A stretch of 64,000 nucleotides of DNA from Aquarana catesbeiana. Taxonomy: Eukaryota > Chordata > Amphibia > Anura > Ranidae. Under the pieces are notes generated by a model, which saw nothing but the letters and a program-made list of their open reading frames with translations, did not search any database and was not told the origin of the DNA. The stretch lies in NCBI RefSeq assembly GCF_042186555.1, contig NC_133328.1:611971901-612035900 (forward strand), in the 5' to 3' direction. Positions 21,682 through 32,800 of the stretch are shown here, in pieces (position 1 is the first letter of the stretch; each line of letters starts with the position of its first letter). The translations under genes were made by a program, and so were the position numbers.

Positions 21682-22136
21682 ATATAAGATCTGGGGTCAA
21701 AAAGACCTCAGATCTCATATTTACGCTAAAGTGCAATAAAAAAATAATTAAATTAAATGTCATTTGAAAAAAAAAGTCTCTTTAAGAGCTATGGGTGGAA
21801 GTGACGGTTTGCCGTTGCTTCCGCCCTGCAATGGTATGGGGCGGGTGGGGGCCATCTTCCCCTCATTTGTCTCCATACCTAACAGGACCTGATCGCCTCC
21901 GCCGCTGCCGACAGCTCTGGTAAGCGGCAGAGGGCACCGGAGCATGGCGGGAAGGGGGGCCCTCTCCCGCCATCGATAAAAGTGATCTTGCAGCGAATCA
22001 GAGTCCACTTTTATCTGAAAGCAGACCACCCGCTGAAGGAGAGGATACCGGGGTTATGGCAGGTAGCTGCTGCCATAACAACGATATCCCTCTTCAAAAT
22101 ACCGATGTATAACGATGGTGGGCGGTCCGTAAGTGG
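21682..22136 (+). repeat. GC-rich repeat segment ending in AAGTGG-TTAA
   Basis: The segment between two TTAA sites (21678-21681, 22137-22140) ends in GTAAGTGG. It begins with a pair of inverted GATCTGGGGTC/GACCTCAGATC sequences. It may be an alternative 3' module of the neighbouring element or a separate short copy. Confidence 0.5.
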
Positions 22137-22464
22137 TTAATTATGTATTAACCACTTGCCCTCTGGAAGATTTACCCCCTACAAGACCAGGCCATTTTTT
22201 GCGATATGGCACTGTGTTATTTTAACTGACAATTGCGCGGTCATACAATTCTTTACCCAAAGAAAATGTATGTAATTTTTTTCCTACAAATAGAGCTTTC
22301 TTTTGGTGGTATTTAATCACCTCTGCAGTTTTTATTTTTTGCAAGCAAAAAAAGACTGGCAATATTGAAAAAAACAAAACAATATTTTTTTCTTTCTGCT
22401 ATAAAACATATCCATTAAATTTTTTTTTAAAAAAATTGAATTTCTTCATCAATTTAGGCCAATA

Positions 22465-24103
22465 TATAGTGGGGACGGAAAGTATTGAGATCCCCTTAAA
22501 TTTTTCACTCTTTGTTATATTGCAGCCATTTGCTAAAATCATTTAAGTTCATTTTTTTTCCTCATTAATGTACACACAGCACCCCATATTGACAGAAAAA
22601 CACAGAATTGTTGACATTTTTGCAGATTTATTAAAAGAGAAACACTGAAATATCACATGGTCCTAAGTATTCAGACCCTTTGCTGTGACACTCATATATT
22701 TAACTCAGGTGCTGTCCATTTCTTCTGATCATCCTTGAGATGGTTCTACACCTTCATTTGAGTCCAGCTGTGTTTGATTATACTGATTGGACTTGATTAG
22801 GAAAGCCACACACCTGTCTATATAAGACCTTACAGCTCACAGTGCATGTCAGAGCAAATGAGAATCATGAGGTCAAAGGAACTGCCTGAAGAGCTCAGAT
22901 ACAGAATTGTGGCAATGGAACAGATCTGGCCAAGGTTACAAAAAAATTCTGCTGCACTTAAGGTTCCTAACAGTACAGTGGCCTCCATAATCCTTAAATG
23001 GAAGACGTTTGGGACGACCAGAACCCTTCCTAGAGCTGGCCGTCCAGCCAAACTGAGCTATCGGGGGAGAAGAGCCTTGGTGAGAGAGGTAAAGAAGAAC
23101 CCAAAGATCACTGTGGCTGAGCTCCAGAGATGCAGTCGGGAGATGGAAGAAAGTTGTAGAAAGTCAACCATCACTGCAGCCCTCCACCAGTCGGGGCTTT
23201 ATGGCAGAGTGGCCCGACGGAAGCCTCTCCTCAGTGCAAGACACATAAAAGCCCGCATGAAGTTTGCTAAAAAAACACCTGAAGGACTCCAAGATGGTGA
23301 GAAATAAGATTCTTTAGTCTGATGAGAGCAAGATAGAACTTTTTGGCCTTAATTCTAAGCGGTATGTGTGGAGAAAACCAGGCACTGCTCATCACCTGTC
23401 CATTACAGTTCCAACAGTGAAGCATGGTGGTGTCAGCATCATGCTGTGGGGGTGTTTTTCAGCTGCAGGGACAGGACGACTGGTTGCAATCGAGGGAAAG
23501 ATGAATGCGGCCAAGTACAGGGATATCCTGGACGAAAACCTTCTCCAGAGTGCTCAGGACCTCAGACTGGGCCGAAGGTTTACCTTCCAACAAGACAATG
23601 ACCCTAAGCACACAGCTAAAATAATGAAGGAGTGGCTTCACAACAACTCCGTGACTGTTCTTAAATGGCCCAGCCAGAGCCCTGACTTAAACCCAATTGA
23701 GCATTTCTGGAGAGACCTAAAAATGGCTGTCCACCAACGTTTACCATCCAACCTGACAGAACTGGAGAGGATCTGCAAGGAGGAATGGCAGAGGATCCCC
23801 AAATCCAGGTGTAAAAAACTTGTTCCATCTTTCCAAAAAGACTCATGGCTGTATTAGATCAAAAGGGGGCTTCTACTAAATACTGAGCAAAGGGTCTGAA
23901 TACTTAGGACCATGTGATATTTCAGTTTTTCTTTTTTAATAAATCTGCAAAAATGTCAACAATTCTGTGTTTTTCTGTCAATATGGGGTGCTGTGTGTAC
24001 ATTAATGGGGAAAAAATGAACTTAAATGATTTTAGCAAATGGCTGCAATATAACAAAGAGTGAAAAATTGAAGGGGGTCTGAATACTTTCTGTCCCCACT
24101 GTA
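22465..24103 (+). mobile_element. Near-complete Tc1/mariner element, long TIRs with IR/DR
   Basis: Terminal inverted repeats of about 210 bp: AGTGGGGACGGAAAGTATT at the left and CTTTCTGTCCCCACTGTA at the right. Each contains an outer and an inner direct repeat (AAGTATTGAGATCCC / TAAGTATTCAGACCC, and complements), the IR/DR layout of the Sleeping Beauty and Frog Prince type. TA flanks the insertion. The ends look usable, so the copy might be cross-mobilised although its own transposase is broken. Confidence 0.92.
22846..23886 (+). pseudogene. Tc1 transposase, few disabling changes
   Basis: The protein has the N-terminal paired-like helix-turn-helix (KELPEELRYRIVAM... STVASIILKWKTFGTTRT), the GRPAKLS hinge and a DDE domain: SDESK (Asp at 23321-23323), DNDPKHT, and SPDLNPIEHFW. 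Disabling changes are a one-base insertion in an A run near 23268-23274 (GCTAAAAAAACACC), a TAG at 23315-23317 where the family has Trp, and a one-base loss near 23832-23840 that changes the last residues. About 340 codons is normal family length. Few lesions imply a fairly recent copy. Confidence 0.92.
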
Positions 24104-24746
24104 TATTCTGCTACATATTTGTGGTAAAAAAAATAAATCCCAATAAGCGTATATTGATTGGTTTGCGAAAAAGTTATAGCATCTACAAACTATGGGATAT
24201 ATACTGGATTTGTTATTTACTTATTTTTTTGTATACTAGTAATGGCGGCGATCAGCGGGACTGCAATATTGCGTCAGACAATCAAACACTAACTGACACT
24301 TTTGACACTTTGTGGGAACCAGTAACACTAATACAGTGATCAATGCTAAAAATTATGCACTGTCACTGTACTAATGACTGACTGGCAAGGGGTTAAACAT
24401 CTAGTGTGATCAAAGAGTTAATTGTGTGCCTATCCAGTGTTTATGTGTGCTATGTGAGGTGCTATTAATTAGGGATGTGATGGATTTTATTCCCTGCTTT
24501 GCAGAGAAACAAAATCTATCACATCCTCCCTGTCAGGATTGAGCTCTGCCTTGTTTACATAGAGCTCCGTCCAGCCTCTCTTATTGACAATCAGCGGGTG
24601 CCGGCGGACATCCATTGGCCGGCACCCACTGATCGGCTTCTGCTGTGACAAATCAAAGCAGAAGCAACACGCGTCCCTCTACCCAGAAGTGCAGAATCAT
24701 ACTGTATACACTGTACGTGATTCTGCACAGAACGGCCGCCCTGTAG

Positions 24747-25114
24747 CATAGCTCCCAACTGTCCCTGATTTGGAGGGACTGTCCCTGATTTTGGGCGATG
24801 TCCCTCATTCTTCCTCATTTGTCCCTCCTTTTGGTCTGATCTATATAGATGTATATAAAATGCACTTTTTATCTATCAAAACGTGTTTTCCAGCGCTAAA
24901 CCTTTCATCTGATTTCTAAATTGCTGCATTTGTAAATTCCAAAAGCCAATATAAAGGAATAGTAGTGGTAAAAAAAAAGCACTTGTGGGTTTAACCAATC
25001 TTGTTTTTTTGTAAAAGTCTCCTTTAAGGGGGCGTGGCAGGGGGTGTGTCCTATGCCTGCATACTTTTGCTGATAGGTGTCCCTCATTCTCATCTCAAAA
25101 AGTTGGGAGGTGTG
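24747..25114. mobile_element. MITE nested in TTAA repeat
   Basis: The ends are CATAGCTCCCAACTGTCCC and AAAAGTTGGGAGGTGTG, with TGTCCCTGATT/TGTCCCTCATT repeated near both ends. It interrupts the 3' part of the host repeat. I could not find an exact TSD, so the superfamily (hAT is likely) is uncertain. Confidence 0.7.
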
Positions 25115-25157
25115 CGGTAACAGTAAATCTGCTATGGGGCGGTCATTAAGTGGTTAA

Positions 25158-26470
25158 TTCAGAGCCACATTCATTTTTGTATTTTCTGGGGTTCAGCTTT
25201 AAAGCCCAACTTCAGCAATAGTTAATTATTTGTTTTGGTAAGCATGGGAATGTGTCAAAAACCCAAGCCCACCTTGACCACACAGCTAGTGAGTGAAAAT
25301 CAAACCAGTGACTTATCAAAAGGCAATACAAACCTCAATGAGGTTCTAAGCCTATTTTGTCCAAAATTGAACAAAAAAAAATTGGATGCTATGCAGGGCA
25401 AACAAACAGGCCGTGCTTTGGGCATCATGCTGTTGAAAACTCATGCATTTCAACTCCAAGTAAATTTAGAAGCCCCTGTCTATAACTAAAGGTATTTTTA
25501 TTAATATTTCTCAGTGCAATGGAGCAAGTCATGATTCATACAACGCCCACCTCGTAATACCTGAACTCACATGCCTGGCAATAGGGGAAGTGGGCTTAGT
25601 GTAATCAATGGCTCTACTCTAAAAGAATTCAGAATGACTTTGAAATAACAGAAGATGACAAACACTCAGCAAAGTACTTTTTCATAAGACTTTCCATAAT
25701 TGTTCTATTGCGAAAGACAGAGGACTTAATCCTTGTAAAATGTATTTTATATCTAATTTCAGAGAATTTTCTTTCCCTCCAGTGATCTTTATGATTTTTC
25801 TGTTTAAATATTTATCCAGATACTCTACCCTAAAGCAAGTAGTAGTAGGCTCCTGTCCTTTGTATCTACAAAGACCTTTTTTGACCTATTTGAATGAATT
25901 CATACTCAACAACGGTCGGAACCTGCTTCATTAAGACTCAACAGCAGCCATTTTTTCGCAAAGCTAACCAAATGCCGCTAAATGAAAATCAATCAATTTC
26001 CCCATCAATGCTAAATAGTGTAGATGGAGGAATCTCTACTGCAGATTATTTTATTCAGACAGCAACTGCACCCAAGGCTGCCTGAATACCCGAACATTGA
26101 CTTCAGCTGGTTAGACAATCATTTTCCACTCAGCTCAATAGATTTGTAAATTGACTTTTGATGAGCCAGTTGGTGCTTGCAGGGCCATTTCCTGTCAGTT
26201 CCTAGCCTAATGACACCTTGTCACACTCTGACGGTAAAGGTGTCACTGGTATGATGCACTATGCTCAACACCAGGTGGCAACTTAATAAGGAGTGCAGTC
26301 CTGGTGTTTTTACTTGATGGATAGGGCAGGAACTGTGATTGATCCGTTAGATGTTACATGCACCAGGCATGTCTCAAATGTACTATATTCAGACACCAAG
26401 GGCATCAAATATTACAAAGAATATTATATGCTGCCAAGCTGAACAGCCACACACTGCCATGCTGCAGATC
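25158..26470. other. Low-repeat intergenic stretch
   Basis: No element ends or exon-like frames were recognised in 1.3 kb. It is one of the few stretches that may be unique sequence. Confidence 0.45.
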
Positions 26471-26479
26471 CACACAATA

Positions 26480-26880
26480 CAATGCTGAAGATTCACATAC
26501 TGCCATGATAGAGATTAATTTACTGCCGTGATGGAGATCCACCCACTGCCATGATAGAGATTAATTTACTATCGTGATGAGATCCACCCACTGCCATGAT
26601 AGAGATTAATTTACTGCCGTGATGGAGATCCACCCACTGCCATGATAGAGATTAATTTACTATCGTGATGAGATCCACCCACTGCCATGATAGAGATTAA
26701 TTTACTACCGTGATGGAGATCCACCCACTGCCGTGATAGAGATTAATTTACTGCCATGATAGAGATCTACACACTGCCATAATGGAGATCCACCCACTGC
26801 CATGATAGAGATTAATTTACTGCCATGATGGAGAACCACACACTGCCTTGATAGAGATTAATTTACTGTTGTGATGGAGA
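26480..26880. repeat. 46-bp minisatellite
   Basis: The unit contains GAGATCCACCCACTGCCATG, ATAGAGATTAATTTACTGCC and GTGATG. About eight copies occur with variants (ACTGCCGTG, ACTATCGTG). Two-unit periodicity is visible (26530-26690), since TACTATCGTGATGAGATCC recurs every second unit. Confidence 0.9.
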
Positions 26881-29127
26881 TCACGAACACAGAGCAGGTT
26901 GGAGCCGAGTACAGGAACACAGAGCAGGATGGAGCCAAGTACAAGAACACAGAGCAGGTAGGAGCCGAGTACAGGAATGCAGAGCAGGTTGGAGCCGAGT
27001 ACAGGAACACAGAGCAGTAGGGAGCTGAGTACAGGAACACAGAGCAGGATGGAGCCAATTACAGGAACACAGAGCAGGATGGAGCCAATTACAGGAACAC
27101 AGAGCATGAAGAAGCCAAGTACTGGAACTCAGAGCAGGTAGGAGTCGAGTACAGAAACACAGAGCAGGATGGAGCCGAGTACAGGAACACAGAGCAGGAT
27201 GGAGCCAAGTACAGGAACACAGAGCAGGATGGAGCCGAGTACAGGAATACAGAGCAGTTAGGAGCTGAGTACAGGAACACAGAGCAGGATGGAGTAGAGT
27301 ACAGGAACACAGAGCAGGAAGGAGCCGAGTACAGGAACACAGAGCAGGTAGGGGCTGAGTACAGGAACACAGAGCAGGGTGGGGCTGAGTACTGGAACAC
27401 AGTGCAGGAAGGAGCCAAGTACAGGAACACAGAGCAGGATGGAGCCGAGTACAAGAACACAGAGCAGGAAAGAGCCAAGTACAGGAATACAGAGCAGTTA
27501 GGAGCTGAGTACAGGAACACAGAGCAGGATGGAGTAGAGTACAGGAACACAGGACAGGAAGGAGCCGAGTACAGGAACACAGAGCAGGTAGGGGCTGAGT
27601 ACAGGAACACAGAGCAGGGTGGGGCTGAGTACTGGAACACAGTGCAGGAAGGAGCCAAGTACAGGAGCACGGAGCAGGAAGGAGCCCAGGATAGGAGCAC
27701 GGAGCAGGAAGGAGCCAAGTACAGGAACACAGAGCAGGATGGGGCTGAGTACTGGAACACAGTGCAGGAAGGAGCCAAGTACAGGAACACAGAGCAAGAA
27801 GGAGCCCAGGATAGGAGCACAGAGCAGGAAGGAGCCAAGTACAGGAACACAGAGCAGGAAGGAGCCGAGTATACGAGCATGGAGCAGGAAGAAGCCGAGT
27901 ATAGGAGCATAGATCAGAAAGGAGACAAGTACCGGTACACATCCCAGTCATTTCACCAACCCTAGGAAAAAAATAGAATCTTATACAATAAATGCAAGGT
28001 AAACACAGAAACATAACTGTAATTAAACTGAACCTATGATACATTTTAAAACCAGCCACTTTAGTATTTTTGTTTTTTTTTAGTTTTGAGTAAAGAAGAG
28101 TCAACATTTTGGTCAGGTTTTTAGTATGAGGTCCCATTGAGGAGATTATTCCCCACCCCCGGAACAGGAAGGAGTCAAGTACAGGAACACAGAGCAGGAG
28201 GGAGCTGAGTACAGGAACACAGAGCAGGTAGGAGCCGAGTACAGGAACACAGAGCAGATTGGAGCCGAGTACAGGAACACAGAGCAGGATGGAGCCAAGT
28301 ACAGAAACACAGAGCAGGTAGGAGCCGAGTACAGGAATGCAGAGCAGGTTGGAGCTGAGTACAGGAACACAGAGCAGGGTGGAGCCAATTACAGGAACAC
28401 AGAGCATGAAGGAGCCAAGTACTGGAACTCAGAGCAGGTAGGAGTCGAGTACAGAAACACAGAGCAGGATGGAGCTGAGTACAGGAACACAGAGCAGGAT
28501 GGAGCCGAGTACAGGAACACAGAGCAGGATGGAGCCGAGTACAAGAACACAGAGCAGGAAAGAGCCAAGTACAGGAATACAGAGCAGTTAGGAGCTGAGT
28601 ACAGGAACACAGAGCAGGATGGAGTAGAGTACAGGAACACAGGACAGGAAGGAGCCGAGTACAGGAACACAGAGCAGGAAGGAGCCCAGGATAGGAGCAC
28701 GGAGCAGGAAGGAGCCAAGTACAGGAACACAGAGCAGGATGGGGCTGAGTACTGGAACACAGTGCAGGAAGGAGCCAAGTACAGGAACACAGAGCAAGAA
28801 GGAGCCCAGGATAGGAGCACGGAGCAGGAAGGAGTCGAGTACAGGAACACAGAGCAGGAAGGAGCCAAGTACAGGAACACAGAGCAGGTTGGAGCTGAGT
28901 ACAGGAACACGGAGCAGGATGGGGCCGATTACAGGAACACAGAGCAGCAAGGAGCCCAGGATAGAAGCATGGAGCAGGAAGGAGCCAAGTACAGGAACAC
29001 AGAGGAGGAAGGAGCCGAGTATAAGAGCATGGAGCAGGAAGAAGCCGAGTATAGGAGCATAGAGCAGAAAGGAGCCAAGTACAGGAACACAGCGCAGGAA
29101 GGAGCCGCGTACAGGAACACAGAGCAG
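26881..29127. repeat. 30-bp minisatellite, two blocks with higher-order duplication
   Basis: The unit is GGAGCCGAGTACAGGAACAC plus AGAGCAGGAT (30 bp). Block 1 covers 26881-27950 and block 2 covers 28165-29127; the 214 bp between them is unrelated. Because 30 is a multiple of three and the unit lacks stops in several frames, continuous frames of 100-500 codons occur on both strands (LYSAPSCSVF-type on minus, GAEYRNTEQE-type on plus). Marker variants recur at fixed offsets (240, 1090, 1150 and 1300 bp), so whole blocks were duplicated. Confidence 0.95.
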
Positions 29128-29663
29128 GTAGGATTAAATTCATTATTTTCCTCAAATTTCTACAAGCAATACCCCATAATGACAATATGAAAGAAGTTTG
29201 TTTGAAATCTTTGCAAATTTATTAAAAAAAAAAAAAAAAAAATCACATGTACATTAGTATTCATAGACATTGGCTCAATACTTTGTTAAAGCAGCTTTGG
29301 CACCAATTACAGCCTCAAGACTTTTTGAGTATCATGCTACAAGCTTGGCACACCTATTTTTGGGCAGTTCCTCCCATTCTTCTTTGCAGGACCTTTCAAG
29401 CTCCATCAGGTTGCATGCGGAGCGTCAATGCACAGACATTTTTAGATCTCTCCAGAGATGTTTAGTGGGGTTCAAGTTTGGGCTCTGGCTGGGCCACTCA
29501 AAGACATTCACGGAGTTGCCCCGTAGCCACTCATTTGTTATCTTGACTGTGTGCTAAGGGTCGTTGTCCTGTTGGAAGATGAACCTTCGCCCCAGTCTGA
29601 GGTCCAGAGTGTTCTGGAGCAGGTTTTCATGAAGGATGTCTCTGTACATTGCTGCATAATAAG

Positions 29664-30213
29664 GGGGTCTGACAGAGAAAACTATAAGTAGGTGTACCAC
29701 ATCCCGATAAGTTATAGAAAAAAGAGGAATACCCCCGGGCTGGAAATTTTAGAGCACTACCACAATAAGAAGAAAGTTTATATAAATGTAGAAATTTTAT
29801 TCCAAAAGAAAACACATATCAAAACATATCAAAGAAAAATATATATGATAATTGTACATAAATATACATAGATGTGGATACAAATAAAAAAACGTCAATG
29901 AGGAATACACATATCTCCCTGAACCAGACGCGTTTCGAAAAAATCCTTTCCTTCATCAAGGATTATGCAACAGCACGCCTGGCTCCCCACACGCATCCCT
30001 CCAATGGTCAACTTTAGGTCTCCAAACATATTTAAGGATATACTAAAGGGGGATTACATCCCAATGGCTTTGAAAGACACTGTGTCCTAAGCCCAGGCAC
30101 AGCGCTTGTGTGTTTGCTGGGGTCCAAACACAAGAAACCTAATCACGGAAATGCAAAAGTGTACCGGCAGGTAGGCTGGTCAATGTGTGAAACGTAGAAG
30201 ATACAATCAACGG
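29664..30213. repeat. Foldback-type insert inside Tc1 remnant
   Basis: This 550-bp stretch is unlike Tc1. It contains a hammerhead-like motif on the minus strand (29928-29959) and, on the same strand downstream, GGAATAAAATTTCTAC, the motif-to-AATAAA arrangement of the other foldback arms. It ends at the palindrome at 30214. No TSD was recognised. Confidence 0.6.
29925..29962 (-). ncRNA. Hammerhead-like motif in Tc1-nested insert
   Basis: Minus strand order: CC, TTGATGA (29959-29953; one core mismatch), AG, GAAA (29950-29947), loop, TTTC (29940-29937), GAAA (29936-29933), then ACGCGT (29933-29928, sharing an A/T with GAAA) and CTGG. Stem II is a short A/T-rich hairpin, different from the G/C stems elsewhere. 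The GAAA strand and the ACGCGTC cleavage region are intact. Confidence 0.5.
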
Positions 30214-30288
30214 TCTCAAAACCAGGACAGTTTTAAACACCTCTCAACACTGTGTTGAGAGGTGTTTAAAACTGTCCTGGTTTTGAGA
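30214..30288. repeat. Perfect 37-bp-arm palindrome
   Basis: Arms 30214-30250 and 30252-30288 are exact reverse complements around a single T (30251). The left arm begins TCTCAAAACCAGGACAG and the centre reads CAACACTGTGTTG. The right arm joins directly to Tc1 coding sequence at 30289. Such perfect palindromes are unstable, so this one is probably young. Confidence 0.97.
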
Positions 30289-30930
30289 AATGATGGAGCT
30301 CTGTTAGAGTGACCATGGAGTTCTTGGTCACCTCCCTGACTAAGGCCCTTCTCTTCTGATCGCTCAGTTTGGCTGGGCGGCCCGCTCTAGGATGAGTCCT
30401 GGTGGTTCCAAACTTCTTCCATTTACGGATGATGGAGGCCACTGTGCTCAATGCCACCTGCAGGAATTTTTCTGTACCCTTCCCCAGATCTGTGCCTCAA
30501 TACAATCCTGTCTACAGACAATTCCTTGGACTTCATGGCTTTGGTTTGTGCTCTGACATGCACTGTTAACTGTGGGACCTTATATAGACAGGTGTGTGCC
30601 TTTCCAAATCATGTCCAATCATCTGAATTTACCACAGGTGGACTAAAATCAAGTTGTAGAAACATCTCAAGAATGATCTGTGGAATCAGGATGCACCTGG
30701 GCTCAATTTTGAGTGTCATGGCAAAGGCTGTAAATACTTATGTACATGTGATTTTTTTTTTTTCATAACTTTGCAAAGATTTTAAATAAACTTCTTTCAG
30801 GTTGTCATTATGGAGAATTGTTTGTAGAATTTTGAGGAAAATAATGAAGTTAATCCATTTTGCAATAAGGCTGTAACATAACAAAATGTGGAAAAAGTGA
30901 AGAGCTGTGAATAATTTCTGGATGCACTTT

Positions 30931-31507
30931 AAATATGAGAGGGGCTTGTGGTTAATGAATATGATGGGGCTGGTGGTAGATAATTATGACTGAACGCTAA
31001 CACCTCTTTAGCTGTACTTTCAATTTCTTCCACTTGAAATACTGTAAGTGAACCCCGCAGTGTATCACCTTCTGAGAAATGACCTACACCAAATCAAAGT
31101 GATATTTCACACTGCTGTAGGAGGTCTTCATCTGAGATAACTGGTACCTTTTCTCATTCTCACCTGCTGCCGGGGAGTATACAGTGTTTGTGGCTCTTTG
31201 AGTAATGGGTGTTGTAATGCAAAAAGGGTTCCAGGATAAACCTCAAATGTACTAATCAACAGGATGTGGTAAAATATAGTGATTGTAGTCAAATGAAGCT
31301 TTTGTGTGTTGTAAGTGAATAGATAAGTATGTAAATGTGAAAGTGTTATCAGTTTACAGTTATCTTGTATTAATTTAGCACACCTTTACTACAACTATAG
31401 GTTGTTCTATGGCTGTAAATCATTGCTATACACAGGTTGTACTATATCTGTAAGTCATGTTTTTTGTAGTTGTATCCCTTGTTCTGCAGTCTTTATTAAA
31501 CCCCTAT
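30931..31507. other. Intergenic sequence, nothing recognised
   Basis: No boundaries, RNA genes or exon-like frames were seen. Confidence 0.45.
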
Positions 31508-31511
31508 TTAA

Positions 31512-32009
31512 AGTGTTACTAAACCCAGGACCCTGCATTTACTATATCTGGTCTCCCACAGTACACAGAACATGGAAATGCAATTATTTTACCAATTTAA
31601 ACTGCTAAATATCTTTTCTCACCAGCAGTATATAGCAGTCTTGTCACTATTATCAGTGTCCAGCCGAGCACTGGTTAAAGCTTGTAGGAGATTTCATTCT
31701 CCTCTGACTGTCCCATGAGGCTGCATGACCTCTGAACCTCTGTCTGGACAGTTCTGATTGGCGCTGTGCTGATCACATGCACCCTTCCAAAAAAAACCTC
31801 TGTAAGCATGTGCAGAGTGCCTCCTAGGGCTCTGTTTTATCAGCAGATGGATTGGGGACAGAAAAAGAAGGGGATGATCAGGGAAGACAGGATCAAACAG
31901 CCTTTTTACACAATGCAAAGGATTAAACCCTTAGGTTCCACAGTGAGTATAACAAGCATGCTTTACTGCATATACAAATTGATTTTACTGTTGTGGGTTT
32001 AGTAACACT
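31512..32009. mobile_element. TTAA-flanked palindromic MITE
   Basis: The ends are AGTGTTACTAAACCC and GGGTTTAGTAACACT, flanked by TTAA (31508-31511 and 32010-32013). The 498-bp interior is non-coding. TTAA targeting suggests a piggyBac-type mobiliser, but the TIR is not one I can name. Confidence 0.8.
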
Positions 32010-32041
32010 TTAACTTTCAGTCTAAAATATCAACAACATTT

Positions 32042-32800
32042 TTGGGTGGCAAAAATATGAATGCAATCTATACACTGGGGGGAGAACCTCTGAGGAAATC
32101 TAGGATGGAAAAGGACCTGGGGGTCCTAGTAGATGATAGGCTCAGCAATGGCATGCAATGCCAAGCTGCTGCTAACAAAGCAAACAGAATATTGGCATGC
32201 ATTAAAAAGGGGATCAACTCCAGAGATAAAACGATAATTCTCCCACTCTACAAGACTCTGGTCCGGCCGCACCTGGAGTATGCTGTCCAGTTCTGGGCAC
32301 CAGTCCTCAGGAAGGATGTACTGGAAATGGAGCGAGTACAAAGAAGGGCAACAAAGCTAATAAAGGGTCTGGAGGATATTAGTTATGAGGAAAGGTTGCA
32401 AGCACTGAACATATTCTCTCTGGAGAAGAGACGCTTGAGAGGGGATATGATTTCAATATACAAATACCATACTGGTGACCCCACAATAGGGAGAAAACTT
32501 TTTCGCAGAAGGGAGTTTAACAAGACTTGTGGCCACTCATTAAAATTAGAGGAAAAGAGGTTTAACCTTAAGCTAGGTAGAGGGTTCTTTACGGTAAAAG
32601 CGGCAAGGATGTGGAATCCCCTTCCACAGGCGGTGGTTTTAGCGAGGGCATCGATAGTTTCAAGAAACTATTAGATAAGCACCTGAACAACCGCAACATA
32701 CAGAGGTATACAATGTAATTCTGACATATAATCACACACATAGGTTGGACTTGATAGACTTGTGTCTTTTTTCGACCTCACCTACTATGTAACTATGTAA
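32042..32800 (+). pseudogene. CR1 LINE, 3' end of ORF2 and tail
   Basis: The frame of about 205 codons carries the post-RT C-terminal region: EKDLGVLVDDRLS, LVRPHLEYAVQFWAP, MERVQRRATKLIKGLEDISYEERL, LEKRRLRGDMISIYKYH and AARMWNPLPQAVV. A frame slip near 32655 moves the last residues out of frame. The tail reads TAGGTTGGACTTGATAGACT then CTATGTAACTATGTAA. The copy is 5'-truncated at about 32040 and not active. Confidence 0.92.

Larger units (their letters stand above)
22152..25153 (+). mobile_element. TTAA-bounded frog repeat with two nested insertions
   Basis: TTAA at 22148-22151 and 25154-25157 with ends CCACTTGCC and TTAAGTGG. Removing the Tc1 element (22465-24103) and the MITE (24747-25114) leaves about 1 kb, the normal family size. 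The host word GGCCAATAT-GTATTCTGCT is split by the Tc1 insertion, proving the order of events. Confidence 0.88.
29131..30930 (-). mobile_element. Tc1/mariner element with replaced middle
   Basis: On the minus strand the 5' terminal repeat (30929 down to about 30700) and the N-terminal coding start (ATG at 30536-30534) are followed by ALSTVASIIRKWKKFGTTRTHPRAGRPAKLS, VREVTKN and TLTELH. Then an unrelated segment (30288-29664) replaces the catalytic core. The C-terminal coding resumes from about 29655 to a stop at 29276-29274. The 3' terminal repeat stops at GGATTAAATT (29131), directly at the end of the minisatellite, so the outermost TIR is lost. No functional transposase is possible. Confidence 0.9.

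Noticed and set aside
26881..28407. 508-codon and similar long open frames as protein genes
   Set aside because: They arise from a 30-bp tandem unit without stops; several frames on both strands are open at once and no start, splice or domain evidence exists.
26480..29127. CRISPR-like array
   Set aside because: Repeats are contiguous variants without unique spacers, in a vertebrate genome.
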